DNA from: Megaera_A sp965233855 | GTDB lineage: Bacteria; Pseudomonadota; Alphaproteobacteria; Rickettsiales; Rickettsiaceae | NCBI GenBank assembly: GCA_965233855.1 | Contig: OZ247586.1 | Coordinates: forward strand, 930,001 to 994,000 | Reading direction: 5' to 3' | DNA: 64,000 nt | Program-made: the position numbers and the translations under genes | Notes under the pieces: model-generated | Seen by the model: only the letters and a program-made list of their open reading frames with translations | The model's database searches: none | Told to the model about the DNA's origin: nothing | Shown here: positions 18,033 to 28,091 of the stretch, in pieces | Layout: each line of letters begins with the position of its first letter | Numbering within the stretch: the stretch's first letter is position 1

Positions 18033-19589
18033 TTATAATGGTAAATTATCATGTTTTTTCCAAGGCATCTCAACCTTCTTTGTACGCAAATAACTTAAAC
18101 CTTTGCATATTCTCCAACGAGTGTTTTGCGGTCTAATTATATCATCTAAATACCCGCGAGAGGCTGCTACAAAAGGTGAAGTGATACTTTCCTTATATTC
18201 ATCAATTTTCTTTTGTCTTTTTTCAGGATCTTTAGAATCTTCACGGAAAATAATTTCAGCTGCACCTTCCGCGCCCATCACAGCAATTTCAGAATTTACC
18301 CATGCATAATTCAAATCACCTTTAAGATGCTTCGAATTCATTACAATATAAGCTCCCCCATATGCTTTTCTTGTAATAATAGTAATCTTTGGCACAGTTG
18401 CTTCTGCATATGCATAAAGTAATTTCGCACCATGTTTAATAATCCCATTATACTCTTGCTCAACCCCAGGCAAGAAACCTGGAACATCAACAAGCGTTAC
18501 AATTGGAATATTAAATGCATCACAAAACCTGATAAAGCGAGCTGCTTTTCTAGATGAATTAATATCTAAGCACCCAGCTAAATGAAGCGGTTGATTGGCT
18601 ACAAATCCAACAGGAGAACCTTCCATATAACCAAAACCAATTAAAATATTTTTTGCATAATCAGGTTGAATTTCAAAAAACTCTCCTTCATCTACAATAC
18701 GTTCAATCAGTTCCTTCATATCATAAGATTTATTTGGAACCGTTGGAACAAGAGTATTAAGCGACATATCGACCCTATCTGCTGGATCTCTAGTCGAACG
18801 AACCGGGAGATTATCACGATTAGATAATGGCAAGAAATTGAAAAATCTTCTTGTTTCTAGCAATGCTTCAATATCATTTTTAAATGCAAGGTCAGCTACG
18901 CCTGATTTTGTTGTATGAACTTTTGCCCCACCAAGTTTATTTTGTGAGACTTCTTCACCAGTGACTGTTTTCACAACATCCGGCCCTGTTACGAACATAT
19001 AAGACGAACCTTTTACCATAAAGATAAAGTCTGTTAAAGCTGGAGAATATACTGCACCACCCGCACAAGGTCCCATTACAAGAGTAATTTGAGGAACAAC
19101 ACCAGAAGCTTTTACATTTCTTTGGAATAATTCACCATATCCACCAAGAGCATCAACCCCTTCTTGAATTCTAGCTCCTCCAGAATCATTAATACCAATT
19201 ACTGGAGCACCAACTTCAATTGCCGAATCAATTAAATTACATATTTTCTTTGCATGATATTCACCAAGAGAACCACCTAGAACCGTAAAATCCTGACTAT
19301 AAACAAATACTAAACGACCATTTATGGTTCCATGACCAGTTACAACACCATCGCCTGAAAATTTTTTACTTTTCATTCCGAAATTGTCACAACGATGCTC
19401 AACAAACATCCCCGTTTCTTCAAAAGAATCTGGGTCAAGTAAAACCTCTATACGCTCTCTAGCTGTCAACTTCCCTTTACTATGCTGCGTCGAGACTCTT
19501 TTAACGCCACCGCCTAACAAAGCAGAACTTTTTTTCTTTGCTAGCGCTTGTTGCTGATTAATAGCTTGCTTACTCATATCAAAACACAT
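18033..19589 (-). CDS. pccB: Propionyl-CoA carboxylase beta subunit (carboxyltransferase)
   Basis: Transfers CO2 from biotin on PccA to propionyl-CoA. The 518-residue protein has both crotonase-like halves: the N-terminal one with GKLTARERIEVLLDPDSFEE, INDSGGARIQEGVDALGGYG and MGPCAGGAVYSPALTDF, and the C-terminal one with LVDVPGFLPGVEQEYNGIIK and RKAYGGAYIVM. The glycine pairs that form the oxyanion holes are intact. Two in-frame ATGs are possible (19589 and 19577); homologues usually start near the second. It is the promoter-proximal gene of pccBA and is divergent from uvrD. Confidence 0.95.
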   Translation of the reverse strand: MCFDMSKQAINQQQALAKKKSSALLGGGVKRVSTQHSKGKLTARERIEVLLDPDSFEETGMFVEHRCDNFGMKSKKFSGDGVVTGHGTINGRLVFVYSQDFTVLGGSLGEYHAKKICNLIDSAIEVGAPVIGINDSGGARIQEGVDALGGYGELFQRNVKASGVVPQITLVMGPCAGGAVYSPALTDFIFMVKGSSYMFVTGPDVVKTVTGEEVSQNKLGGAKVHTTKSGVADLAFKNDIEALLETRRFFNFLPLSNRDNLPVRSTRDPADRVDMSLNTLVPTVPNKSYDMKELIERIVDEGEFFEIQPDYAKNILIGFGYMEGSPVGFVANQPLHLAGCLDINSSRKAARFIRFCDAFNIPIVTLVDVPGFLPGVEQEYNGIIKHGAKLLYAYAEATVPKITIITRKAYGGAYIVMNSKHLKGDLNYAWVNSEIAVMGAEGAAEIIFREDSKDPEKRQKKIDEYKESITSPFVAASRGYLDDIIRPQNTRWRICKGLSYLRTKKVEMPWKKHDNLPL

Positions 19590-19737
19590 CCGTATATTAA
19601 TCTAGAAATGCCGATTATAATAAATAAATTCCATAAAAGATATAATAAAAATTTATATAATATAACCCATTATATAACTCGACTAAAAACAAAAGAATCT
19701 CTATTATCCTTCAAGATAGACATAAAATTAAATATTT

Positions 19738-21897
19738 ATGAGCATAGAACAACCTGTATCAGATAATTTAAACCCAGAACAATTAAAAGCAGTTAATCAA
19801 ACTGAAGGACCATTATTGGTTTTAGCTGGAGCAGGAACAGGAAAAACGAAAGTTCTTACTAGCAGAATTGCGCATATTATAGAACAGAATTTAGCTTACC
19901 CTTCGAATATTCTTGCAGTCACTTTTACGAATAAAGCAGCAAAAGAAATGCAAGAACGAGTGAATAACCTCATTCACTCTGATGGATTAAACATCGGAAC
20001 ATTCCATTCAATATCTGCTAGAATGCTTCGGTCTCATATTAACTTACTTGATCTAGGTTTAACTAGTAATTTTACAATCATCAATCAAGATGATCAAATC
20101 AAACTAATTAAAAACATCGCTCTCCAAAACAATGTTGATGTAAAACAATATCCACCAAAAACGATACACATAATTATATCACGATGGAAAGATCAAGGCT
20201 TGCTATCAGACAAACTATCGGATTCTGACTTACATTCACCTGCACATAAAGCAGCCAGTTTAATATATCCTGAATATCAAAGACAAATGCATGATTCGAA
20301 TGCAGTAGATTTTGGTGATTTATTATTATATTGCAACCAGCTCTTAATTCACAACCCTGACATTCTAGAACATTATCAAAACAAATTTAAATATATTCTA
20401 ATTGACGAGTATCAAGATACAAATGCTGTTCAGTATATTTGGGCTAGGATGCTTGCAAGTAAAAATAAAAACATTTGTTGTGTTGGTGATGATGATCAGT
20501 CAATTTATAGTTGGCGTGGAGCCGAAGTTAAAAATATACTACGCTTTGAGCAAGGTTTTCCAAATGCACAAATAATCAAGCTGGAACAAAACTATCGCTC
20601 CACTCATTTTATTCTAGGAGCTGCTTCAAATATTATTACAAATAATAAAAACAGGCACGGTAAAAAACTTTGGACCGATAAAAAAGAAGGCGAAAAAATT
20701 CGTATAATATCATGCTGGAATGATAAAGAAGAAGCGCGTTTCATCTCAACTGAAGTAGAAAGTTATATTAAAACTGAAAAATACAGAGCCAACCAAATTG
20801 CTATTTTAGTCCGCGCAGGATTCCAAACTAGAGCATTTGAAGAAGTCTTTATAAGCAACGCCCTACCTTATCAAATCATTGGTGGCTTACGATTCTACGA
20901 GCGAATGGAAATTCGTGATGTTCTTGCATATATTCGATTAAGCATCAACCCAAACGACAATCTAGCGCTAGAAAGAATTATCAATGTTCCAAAAAGATCT
21001 ATAGGAAACGTAACTCTTAAGAAGATAAAAGATTTCGCTGGTGAAAGAGAAATCTCCGTTTTTGAAGCCATAAAAACTATGGTAAAGGAAAACAAGTTCT
21101 CAGGCAAAGCAAAAGATAGTCTAGCGAATTTTATAAATTTAATTACATTGGCTCAACAAAAATATGATGACGAATCTGCATTTGATGTAACTAAATTTAT
21201 TCTTGAAGAATCAAACTATCTCAACATTCTAAAAGCAGAAAAAACAGAAGAGTCCAGAGGCAGAATAGAAAATATAAACGAAATGCTGAGAGCAATTGAT
21301 GAATTTGACAACATCTCAGAATTTGTCGAACATTCTAGTCTTATAATGGATAATGAATCGCTTGAAACTGATTTTGGCGGCACTGTCAAAATTATAACAC
21401 TACATGCGGCAAAAGGTCTTGAATTTGATTTTGTCTTTTTACCTGGCTGGGAAGAAAACATTTTTCCACATCAAAAAGCACTATCAGAGGAAGGTGAGAA
21501 AGGATTGGAAGAAGAAAGAAGAATTGCATATGTAGGTGTCACACGCGCAAAAAAAGAACTCTGCATTACTTATGCAGAAAGCAGAAGAGTTTTTGCAGAA
21601 ATAATAAACTCTCTTCCATCAAGATTTCTTTCTGAAATACCAGATAATCTTTGCATAAGAAGCTCATCAACAAATAAACTAAACTACATGGGATCAAGAC
21701 ATAATTTTTCTATGCAAACCACTAAACCAACACAATTAAACAAAATTGATACTTCTGGTAAAAAACCAGGAAATAAAGTTAATCATCAAAAGTTTGGCAC
21801 TGGTATAATCGTTAGAAAAAGTGGAGATAGTCTTGAAATAGCCTTTGAGAAAATAGGTCTTAAAACTATCAAGGAAGATTTTGTAAAGGAAATTTAA
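19738..21897 (+). CDS. uvrD: UvrD/PcrA-type superfamily 1 DNA helicase
   Basis: A 3'-5' helicase used in nucleotide-excision and mismatch repair. The 719-residue protein has all SF1A motifs: LNPEQLKAVN (Q motif), Walker A GAGTGKT, FTNKAAKEM (Ia), IDEYQDTNAVQ (II), VGDDDQSIYSWRGA (III), EQNYRS (IV), the TLHAAKGLEFDFVFLPG segment (V) and VGVTRAKKEL (VI). The C-terminal ~45 residues (GNKVNHQKFGTGIIV) form the Tudor-like tail of PcrA/UvrD that contacts RNA polymerase. Whether it should be called UvrD or PcrA is a matter of naming. ATG at 19738. The IS982 element lies only 27 bp beyond its stop codon. Confidence 0.93.
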   Translation: MSIEQPVSDNLNPEQLKAVNQTEGPLLVLAGAGTGKTKVLTSRIAHIIEQNLAYPSNILAVTFTNKAAKEMQERVNNLIHSDGLNIGTFHSISARMLRSHINLLDLGLTSNFTIINQDDQIKLIKNIALQNNVDVKQYPPKTIHIIISRWKDQGLLSDKLSDSDLHSPAHKAASLIYPEYQRQMHDSNAVDFGDLLLYCNQLLIHNPDILEHYQNKFKYILIDEYQDTNAVQYIWARMLASKNKNICCVGDDDQSIYSWRGAEVKNILRFEQGFPNAQIIKLEQNYRSTHFILGAASNIITNNKNRHGKKLWTDKKEGEKIRIISCWNDKEEARFISTEVESYIKTEKYRANQIAILVRAGFQTRAFEEVFISNALPYQIIGGLRFYERMEIRDVLAYIRLSINPNDNLALERIINVPKRSIGNVTLKKIKDFAGEREISVFEAIKTMVKENKFSGKAKDSLANFINLITLAQQKYDDESAFDVTKFILEESNYLNILKAEKTEESRGRIENINEMLRAIDEFDNISEFVEHSSLIMDNESLETDFGGTVKIITLHAAKGLEFDFVFLPGWEENIFPHQKALSEEGEKGLEEERRIAYVGVTRAKKELCITYAESRRVFAEIINSLPSRFLSEIPDNLCIRSSSTNKLNYMGSRHNFSMQTTKPTQLNKIDTSGKKPGNKVNHQKFGTGIIVRKSGDSLEIAFEKIGLKTIKEDFVKEI

Positions 21898-21924
21898 TAT
21901 TAGAATTTAAATAAAAATAAGGTA

Positions 21925-22891
21925 ACCCCAACTATGCATAAGAATCTAATTTTACCATTTGATCTAGAGATGGTTTATCAGTTCTAATTTGGTAATTTAT
22001 GAGTCCAGCAAATAAGTGAGAAAAAGCGTTGATAGGTGATCTGTGCCTACTATGAATCAAAGTATTAAATGACTTCATAGAGGAGAATATAGTCTCAATA
22101 AAACTACGACGCATCAACATCATTTTATCTGTAGTATCCATTAAAATATTTTTCATATTCTTTTTGATTTTAGTAATCAAAGTCACTTTTTGTTCAAATA
22201 ATTCAGCGGATAGTTTTTTGGATATATACCCTTTATCACCAATAAGTTTACCAGTAATACCTTTCACCATTTCCATAACTGGAGAACGATCATTAACGTT
22301 GCCACCAGTAATAGTCATACTTACAATTTCTCCGAATGTATTGAGAATAAAGTGCAACTTAAAGCCAAAAAACCAACCAGTAGAAGTCTTGCCTTTTTTA
22401 GCTAATCCTTTAAAAACTTTATGTCTTTTTTCTCGAAGATTATGACAAACAGCCATAGGCGTTGCATCTATAAACATATATTCTGTTACCTTACCTTCAA
22501 GGCTTTTAAGCATGCAAACCACAGCAGGGAAAGCAAGTTTTATTAGTGCTGTAAAGCGATCGTAATGTACTAAGTAGCTGAATAAGTTTCTGTGATTCCT
22601 CATAAGTTCTAGGTAAAAATATTTAAAGCATGACATTCCAGATTGATGGAAAGCTATCAGAATAGTTATTATTTCTGACAAGCTCATTTTACATGGTTTA
22701 TTACGCTTTCTAATACCACTGGTAATGAGTGTCTTTTTGTACCAATTTTCAAATCCTTTACAAAAATCATCGACAAAGCAGAACAAACTATCGTAATCTA
22801 TATTCATTGGGGTACCTTTTTTAGATTGCAAAAATACAGAATACCCCAATATCACTAGCTATGCAGTCCTTTTCTTATACATAGTTCGGGT
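21925..22891 (-). mobile_element. IS982-family insertion sequence, apparently complete
   Basis: A 967-bp element bounded by 20-bp terminal inverted repeats that match at 18 of 20 positions: ACCCCAACTATGCATAAGAA at 21925-21944 and, on the other strand, ACCCGAACTATGTATAAGAA at 22872-22891. The ends begin with ACCC as in IS982 members, and the size is usual for the family. No clear target duplication is seen (ATAAGGTA on the left versus TATTATAA on the right), so flanking DNA may have been lost after insertion. It sits between uvrD and a truncated TPR gene. A 210-bp piece of the same element recurs at 61030-61239. Confidence 0.88.
21932..22807 (-). CDS. IS982-family transposase
   Basis: DDE transposase of 291 residues that cuts and joins the element ends. 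The acidic residues are visible in FIDATPMAV (first Asp), LIGDKGYISKK (second Asp) and RSFIETIFSSMKS (Glu). The frame extends upstream to 22855, but the ATG at 22807 (MNIDYDSLFCF) preceded by an AGG nine bases away gives the normal N-terminus. The stop codon lies inside the left terminal repeat, as is common for compact elements. The frame is intact, so this copy could be active. Confidence 0.9.
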   Translation of the reverse strand: MNIDYDSLFCFVDDFCKGFENWYKKTLITSGIRKRNKPCKMSLSEIITILIAFHQSGMSCFKYFYLELMRNHRNLFSYLVHYDRFTALIKLAFPAVVCMLKSLEGKVTEYMFIDATPMAVCHNLREKRHKVFKGLAKKGKTSTGWFFGFKLHFILNTFGEIVSMTITGGNVNDRSPVMEMVKGITGKLIGDKGYISKKLSAELFEQKVTLITKIKKNMKNILMDTTDKMMLMRRSFIETIFSSMKSFNTLIHSRHRSPINAFSHLFAGLINYQIRTDKPSLDQMVKLDSYA

Positions 22892-23696
22892 TATTATAAA
22901 AATCTGCACTTATATTTAATACACCAACAGATTGTTCTAAATCACCTAAATCTCTATATACCGCACTTAAGTGTGCTAAACTCCACGCATACTCAAAACT
23001 TTCTTCGCCGCGCTCCTTTTTATAAATTTTTATCGCACGTACTAAATAGTCTTTAGCCTTATCAGGGTACCCTATACTACGATAAACACTTGCAAGATGA
23101 ACTAAACTCCAAGCTGTCTTGGTATGATCCACTCCATATTCTTTTTCATATGTAATTAATGTTTTTTCTAATAACCTTCTAGCTTTCGTATAACTCCCTA
23201 TATTTTTATAAATTTGTCCTAAATATGATGAACTCCATACAGCGCTTTTATGATCTTCACTATATTGTTGCTTATATATATAGTAACCATTTTTTAGCAA
23301 GCTTTTAGCCTGAGAATAATCACCAATATTCCTATAAACACTACCAAGAGTAGTCGATATCCAAGCAGTCTCTGTATGATTAAGTCCATAATATAATTTA
23401 TAAGACTCCATCGCCTTTTCTAAACACTCTTTTACTTTCTCAAAATCGGCAATATTTCTATACACACTACCCAACCTCGCTAACACCCTAGCTTGATTAA
23501 TATCAAACTTCTTTCCATTTTTACTATACATTGTGAGAGATGTTTGCAGAACTTCTTTAGCTCTATCGTATCTTCCAAGATAAAAATAACAAATACCCAA
23601 CTTACTATTCAGCATCGCCACATCTTCATTACTGAACAAATGTGCATGGCTTAATAAAGCTTTAATATGAGGTATTAATAATTGCATTTTAGACAT
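22875..23696 (-). pseudogene. Tetratricopeptide-repeat protein fragment, truncated at both ends
   Basis: The visible 273-residue frame is a run of about five TPR units of the ~42-residue kinesin-light-chain type (for example LGSVYRNIGDYSQAKSLL, LGQIYKNIGSYTKARRLL, LASVYRSIGYPDKAKDYL). The last five codons and the stop belong to the terminal repeat of the IS982 element (22872-22891), so the 3' end was cut by it. Upstream of the ATG the frame stays open and looks coding (residues such as NSKQLHDILTSLDNHLSKEL) back to a TAA near 23830, suggesting the 5' end is lost too. Related TPR proteins are common in amoeba- and protist-associated Rickettsiales. A short protein may still be made. Confidence 0.7.
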
Positions 23697-23847
23697 ATTA
23701 TGCTTATCTAACTCTTTAGATAAATGATTATCTAAAGAAGTTAAAATGTCGTGAAGCTGCTTTGAATTCTCTGCAAATTGTAATGAATTGACAAATTTAT
23801 ATGTATTATAAAGGATGGAAATAAATTACTAAAGAACAAGTTATAAC

Positions 23848-24420
23848 CTACTCACTCTTATATTTATAATTAACCTCAACTGCTTGCAAACGCTCATTAA
23901 GGTTACTTATCACTTCGTGTGTAATGTTCAATGAATTATTTACAAATAAAACTTGTGAACTTGGAAGAACAATATTAAATCCATATTTTTTAGAAAGATC
24001 ACTTATTACATCAATTGTATTCTTATGCACCTCAGCAATCGCTTCAGCATGCGCTTGCTCTAATGCAGATTTCTTATACTGCATTTCTTGTTGCGTAGCA
24101 CTAACCCTTTTATTGAACGCTGCCACTAATGTTTCAAATTTTTCTTTTGGAAGAACCCCACGTTTTTGAATCAACTCAGATTCAGCTTCTTTAAGTTTAA
24201 CTTCTTTAGAAGATAATTCGCTCTGAATCTGTTCGCTTATAATATTTATAGATTTCTTAATATGTAAAATTGCTTTAGAATGCTCTAAAATAGACTCTAC
24301 ATCTACCACTGCAGCCCTAGCATCAAACCTGCTATCTAAATCTTTAGCATTCTCCTCGTCAGCAAATGAAATTACTGGAAAGAGAATTACGAAACATAGT
24401 ATCTTAAACATAAATTTCAT
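23848..24420 (-). CDS. skp: OmpH/Skp-family periplasmic chaperone
   Basis: Holds unfolded outer-membrane proteins in the periplasm on their way to BamA. The protein (190 residues from the preferred start) has a signal peptide (MKFMFKILCFVILFPVISFA, cleaved before DEEN) and then a beta strand with AAVVDVESIL, long charged coiled-coil helices (residues ~50-130) and a returning beta segment FNIVLPSSQVLFVN, the Skp arrangement. An earlier ATG exists at 24432, but ATG 24420 lies directly behind GGAGAG. It is 26 bp downstream of bamA, the usual bamA-skp pairing. Confidence 0.85.
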   Translation of the reverse strand: MKFMFKILCFVILFPVISFADEENAKDLDSRFDARAAVVDVESILEHSKAILHIKKSINIISEQIQSELSSKEVKLKEAESELIQKRGVLPKEKFETLVAAFNKRVSATQQEMQYKKSALEQAHAEAIAEVHKNTIDVISDLSKKYGFNIVLPSSQVLFVNNSLNITHEVISNLNERLQAVEVNYKYKSE

Positions 24421-24446
24421 AACTCTCTCCATTCTTTATTTCATTT

Positions 24447-26732
24447 TTATAAACTTGTAGAAAACTTAATGTGGAAGGTTTGTTTTTCATCAAATTTTTC
24501 TTTCTTAATCGGAAAACCCCAATCAACTCTGATAGGTGCAATCCTTGTCACCCACAGCACACCAAACCCCACAGAAGCTCTAATTGACTTTTTATTATAA
24601 AAGCCCTTTGCTGTTGAAGCGATTGAATCAGCATCCCATAAAGAGCCAGCATCTGCAAATAATGCACCTGTCACATTAAACTCTTCCGGTAGACCAACTG
24701 GGAAATTAAGTTCTGTTGAAACAGTATAATATTTCTGACCACCTAGCCCCTCGTCTGTTACTTTATCTCTAGGACCAATACCACCATGAGCAAAACCTCT
24801 TAAAGTATAATCACCAACATTAAAACGGTCAGATATTCTTATCTTCTTGCCCTTAATACCTTTAATAATACCAGCAGATGTTGATAATTTTATAGTATAT
24901 TTATTATCAACAAATGATTTAAAAGCTTTACCATCTATTTCACGCTTTAAATATTTAGTATTTCCTCCTATACCGGCAAATTCCTGTGTACCAGAAACTA
25001 AGAAACCATTTTTTGGTAATACAATACTATCTGTTCTATCATATGTCAGACTATGAGAAATTGATGAAGTTGTATACTCACCAACCTGCTCCTTAATAAA
25101 TATGGAGTTAGTTTTCGAAGGAGCTTTTAACTCATCTCTTTTTATAGAGTAATCAATAGAATGCGACAAATCATCTGTGATATCATATCCAAGAGATGTT
25201 CTAGCACCAATAGATTTAAGTGAGTAATTTTGTTCACCATTTGCAAAGCCGCTACCACGTCCATTTTCACTTCTATAAATATTACCACCAAGAGATAAAT
25301 CTTTATCTAGGAAGTTAGGGTCAGTGATTCCAGCATAATAATATAAACTCTTCTTACCAGCTTGCACACCAGCATTAAAATATTTCCCTGTACCAACTAA
25401 ATTTCTTTCTAGGAAAGAAATTCTTCCAAATGGTCCGCCGGCTGTATTATACCCTAAGTCAAAACCAATATGTGCTGTTGATTTTTCTTCAACATTTATA
25501 TTTACATCATATCTGTCTCTCTTATCTGTCGGAGCCATTTTTAAAGAAAATTTTCCAAAATAATCTAGATTTCTAATGTTACGTTCACCTCTTGATATTT
25601 TTCCTTTATTAAATACATCACCTTCTGCGATCTGTAATTGACGTCTAATAACATGATCTTCAGTCTTTAAGTTACCTTCAATATTAATATTATTAATAAA
25701 AATTTTATCAGCCTGATCGACTACAATCACTACGTCAACTGTTTGGCTATTTCTATTAGTACGAACATCTGGTGTTACATTCACTTGAGGATACCCTTTA
25801 CTAGCTAGATACTCAGAAATCTTCTCAGCCATGCGCTGCATCGCGCCGAAATCATAAGTTTCGCCTTCACGATTATCAATAAACTTCCATACTTCTTTAT
25901 CATCAATATTTGCAAGTTTATTTTGCAGTGATATTTTTCCAAAATTATATTTTTCGCCTTCATCTATAGAATAAGTGATTGCAAAACCTTCCTTAGTAGG
26001 TAGCAAATCAGCTGTTACTGAAATAACTCTAAAATCTGCAAACCCAACTGAATTATAGAACTTACTTAATAAATGTTTATCAAACTCTATTCTATCTGGA
26101 TCAAATGTATCATTAGTCTCCAGGAATCTAAACCATTTAGATTCCTTAGTCATAACAATCGAACGCAGCTCTGAATCTTTATAGTTTTCATTCCCTACAA
26201 AAGATATATTCTTAACACCAGTCTTCGGACCTTCATTAATATCGAATATAACTTTTACTCTATTATTTTCTTGCTTTTCTATTTGAGATTTTACTTTTGC
26301 TGAAAATCTACCTGATCTTTTATATATTTCCTTTATTTTAGTAACATCAGTTCTCAGCTTAGCTTTCCTTAAACTCTCACCTGGAGAAGTATACATCTCT
26401 CGAGCTAACAAATCTGTTTTAACCTTATAATTCCCCTTAAACTGAATTTTACTTACAAAGGGAGTTTCCTTAACAACAACATTTAATGTACCATCATTAA
26501 ACTTCAAACTAATTGTTTCAAAAAGCAATGTGGAGTGAAGGTTTTTTACCGCCTTACTCTTTATTGACTGCGAGAATTCATTTCCAACATCAAGAGCAAG
26601 ATACTCCCGAATTGTAGATTTTTCTACTCGCTGATTACCTTGAACATTTATCTTCTTAATCTTATCAGCCATTACCGTAGTTGAAGTAATAATTGCTACA
26701 ATAAATAATAGTATTTTTATAAATCTATTCAC
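24447..26732 (-). CDS. bamA: Outer membrane protein assembly factor BamA
   Basis: Inserts beta-barrel proteins into the outer membrane. The 761 residues comprise a signal peptide (residues ~1-22, ending STTVMA), five POTRA repeats (~25-420; segments such as INVQGNQRVEKSTIREYL and INNINIEGNLKTEDHVIRRQ) and a 16-strand barrel (~430-761) with the conserved lid-loop FNVGDYTLRGFAHGGIGPRD (VRGF/LRGF motif) and a C-terminal strand IKFSTSL instead of the common final Phe/Trp. It starts with GTG at 26732 behind AGAGGG. It is divergent from nusB and followed by the Skp homologue. Confidence 0.95.
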   Translation of the reverse strand: MNRFIKILLFIVAIITSTTVMADKIKKINVQGNQRVEKSTIREYLALDVGNEFSQSIKSKAVKNLHSTLLFETISLKFNDGTLNVVVKETPFVSKIQFKGNYKVKTDLLAREMYTSPGESLRKAKLRTDVTKIKEIYKRSGRFSAKVKSQIEKQENNRVKVIFDINEGPKTGVKNISFVGNENYKDSELRSIVMTKESKWFRFLETNDTFDPDRIEFDKHLLSKFYNSVGFADFRVISVTADLLPTKEGFAITYSIDEGEKYNFGKISLQNKLANIDDKEVWKFIDNREGETYDFGAMQRMAEKISEYLASKGYPQVNVTPDVRTNRNSQTVDVVIVVDQADKIFINNINIEGNLKTEDHVIRRQLQIAEGDVFNKGKISRGERNIRNLDYFGKFSLKMAPTDKRDRYDVNINVEEKSTAHIGFDLGYNTAGGPFGRISFLERNLVGTGKYFNAGVQAGKKSLYYYAGITDPNFLDKDLSLGGNIYRSENGRGSGFANGEQNYSLKSIGARTSLGYDITDDLSHSIDYSIKRDELKAPSKTNSIFIKEQVGEYTTSSISHSLTYDRTDSIVLPKNGFLVSGTQEFAGIGGNTKYLKREIDGKAFKSFVDNKYTIKLSTSAGIIKGIKGKKIRISDRFNVGDYTLRGFAHGGIGPRDKVTDEGLGGQKYYTVSTELNFPVGLPEEFNVTGALFADAGSLWDADSIASTAKGFYNKKSIRASVGFGVLWVTRIAPIRVDWGFPIKKEKFDEKQTFHIKFSTSL

Positions 26733-26920
26733 TAAACCCTCTTTGATAGATATTATGAGAACAATTGATTTTTATACCATTTACCCCAAAAAATACAACT
26801 AAAAAAATCACACACCTGATCATACCAATAACAAAAAATTATTGTAAAACTTATTTGTTTACCAAAGCTCTTTTTTTTGTTAAAATCACGGGCTAATTCT
26901 TACAGATGGAATCACTCTAA

Positions 26921-27397
26921 ATGACCAAAACCCAAATTAACACTAAATCTATTTCACGCATTGCTGCAATACAAACTATTTATCAGTTCGAGAATGAGAA
27001 AAATACATCAGATATCGAAACTTTACTTCTTAGAATGGTAGAATTTTATAAAGATAAAGATATAAAAAGTGATTATGAGCTTGATAAGACGAGCAAACTA
27101 AAACTTAGACCTAGCTATAACTACTTAAATGAACTTGTAAAATTTACGCACGAAAATATTCAAGAAATTGATCAAATAGTTGAAAAGCATCTAACAAATG
27201 AGTGGAATCTCCAAAATCTTCCAAAACTACTTTTTGCCACGCTTAGAGTTGCAGTATGCGAACTCAAATATTTTCCCAAAACACCAAGCAAGGTAATTAT
27301 CAATGAATATACAGATATTGCAAGTGACATGCTTGATAGCGGCGAAGTTGGTTTTATAAATTCTGTTCTCGATAAATATGCTTCAGATTGCAGGTAA
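26921..27397 (+). CDS. nusB: Transcription antitermination factor NusB
   Basis: Binds boxA RNA with NusE (S10) during rRNA antitermination. The 158-residue all-helical protein has the N-terminal RIAAIQTIYQFE, and the C-terminal segments VAVCELKYFPKTPSKVIINEYTDIA (with the family NEyve/IA pattern) and GFINSVLDKYA. There is an insertion in the middle compared with E. coli. ATG at 26921; it is the first gene of nusB-rlmE-pagL-like on the plus strand. Confidence 0.9.
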   Translation: MTKTQINTKSISRIAAIQTIYQFENEKNTSDIETLLLRMVEFYKDKDIKSDYELDKTSKLKLRPSYNYLNELVKFTHENIQEIDQIVEKHLTNEWNLQNLPKLLFATLRVAVCELKYFPKTPSKVIINEYTDIASDMLDSGEVGFINSVLDKYASDCR

Positions 27398-27399
27398 AT

Positions 27400-28089
27400 A
27401 TGACAACTTCATCAGGATATAGAGGAAAATTTACCGAAGTAAAAACCGCCAAAAAGCGAAAAACTTCTTCAACCAGATGGCTAAAACGACAACTTAACGA
27501 CCCATTCGTTGCAAAATCTAAGCTAGATGGCTACAGATCAAGAGCTGCTTATAAGATCGTTGAAATTAACGATAAGTTCCAACTTTTAAGACCAGGAGAT
27601 AATGTTGTTGATCTAGGAGCCGCTCCCGGAGGATGGAGTCAAGTTGCCGCTCAGATAATTAAATCTGATTCAAAAGGTGCCAAAAATAAACTTGTTGCGA
27701 TTGACTTACTACCAATAGAAGGCATTGGAGGAGTAATATCTTATGAAAAAGATTTTTATGACGAAGATGCAAAAGATTTAATAATAAACTCTCTTGATGG
27801 CCAGCTTGCAGATGTTGTACTAAGTGATATGGCAGCTAATACAACAGGCCACAGTCAAACTGACCATTTACGTATTATGGATCTATGCGAGAATGCACTA
27901 ATTTTTGCATTAAAAATCCTAAAACCAGGTGGACATTTCGTAGCAAAAATATTTAGAGGTGGTGCGGAAAACGATTTACTAGAAATGGTAAAACAAAATT
28001 TCAAAAGAGTAAAACACTTCAAACCAGACTCAAGCAGAAAAGAATCTAGTGAATTTTATCTAGTAGCCCTTGAAAGAAAAGAAAAATAA
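27400..28089 (+). CDS. rlmE: 23S rRNA (uridine-2'-O)-methyltransferase RlmE
   Basis: Methylates U2552 in the A loop of 23S rRNA. The 229-residue protein has the SAM site VVDLGAAPGGWSQVAAQ, an Asp in VAIDLLP, the catalytic lysine early in SRAAYKI, the Asp of DVVLSDMAANTTGHSQTDH, and the late lysine in GGHFVAKIFRG, matching the K-D-K-E tetrad of RrmJ/FtsJ. The frame can be read from a TTG at 27388 overlapping nusB, but ATG 27400, two bases after the nusB stop and behind AGG, is preferred. Confidence 0.93.
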   Translation: MTTSSGYRGKFTEVKTAKKRKTSSTRWLKRQLNDPFVAKSKLDGYRSRAAYKIVEINDKFQLLRPGDNVVDLGAAPGGWSQVAAQIIKSDSKGAKNKLVAIDLLPIEGIGGVISYEKDFYDEDAKDLIINSLDGQLADVVLSDMAANTTGHSQTDHLRIMDLCENALIFALKILKPGGHFVAKIFRGGAENDLLEMVKQNFKRVKHFKPDSSRKESSEFYLVALERKEK

Positions 28090-28091
28090 TT

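Noticed and set aside
20895..21107. Minus-strand frame inside uvrD
   Set aside because: Shadow of uvrD with no ribosome-binding site or family features.
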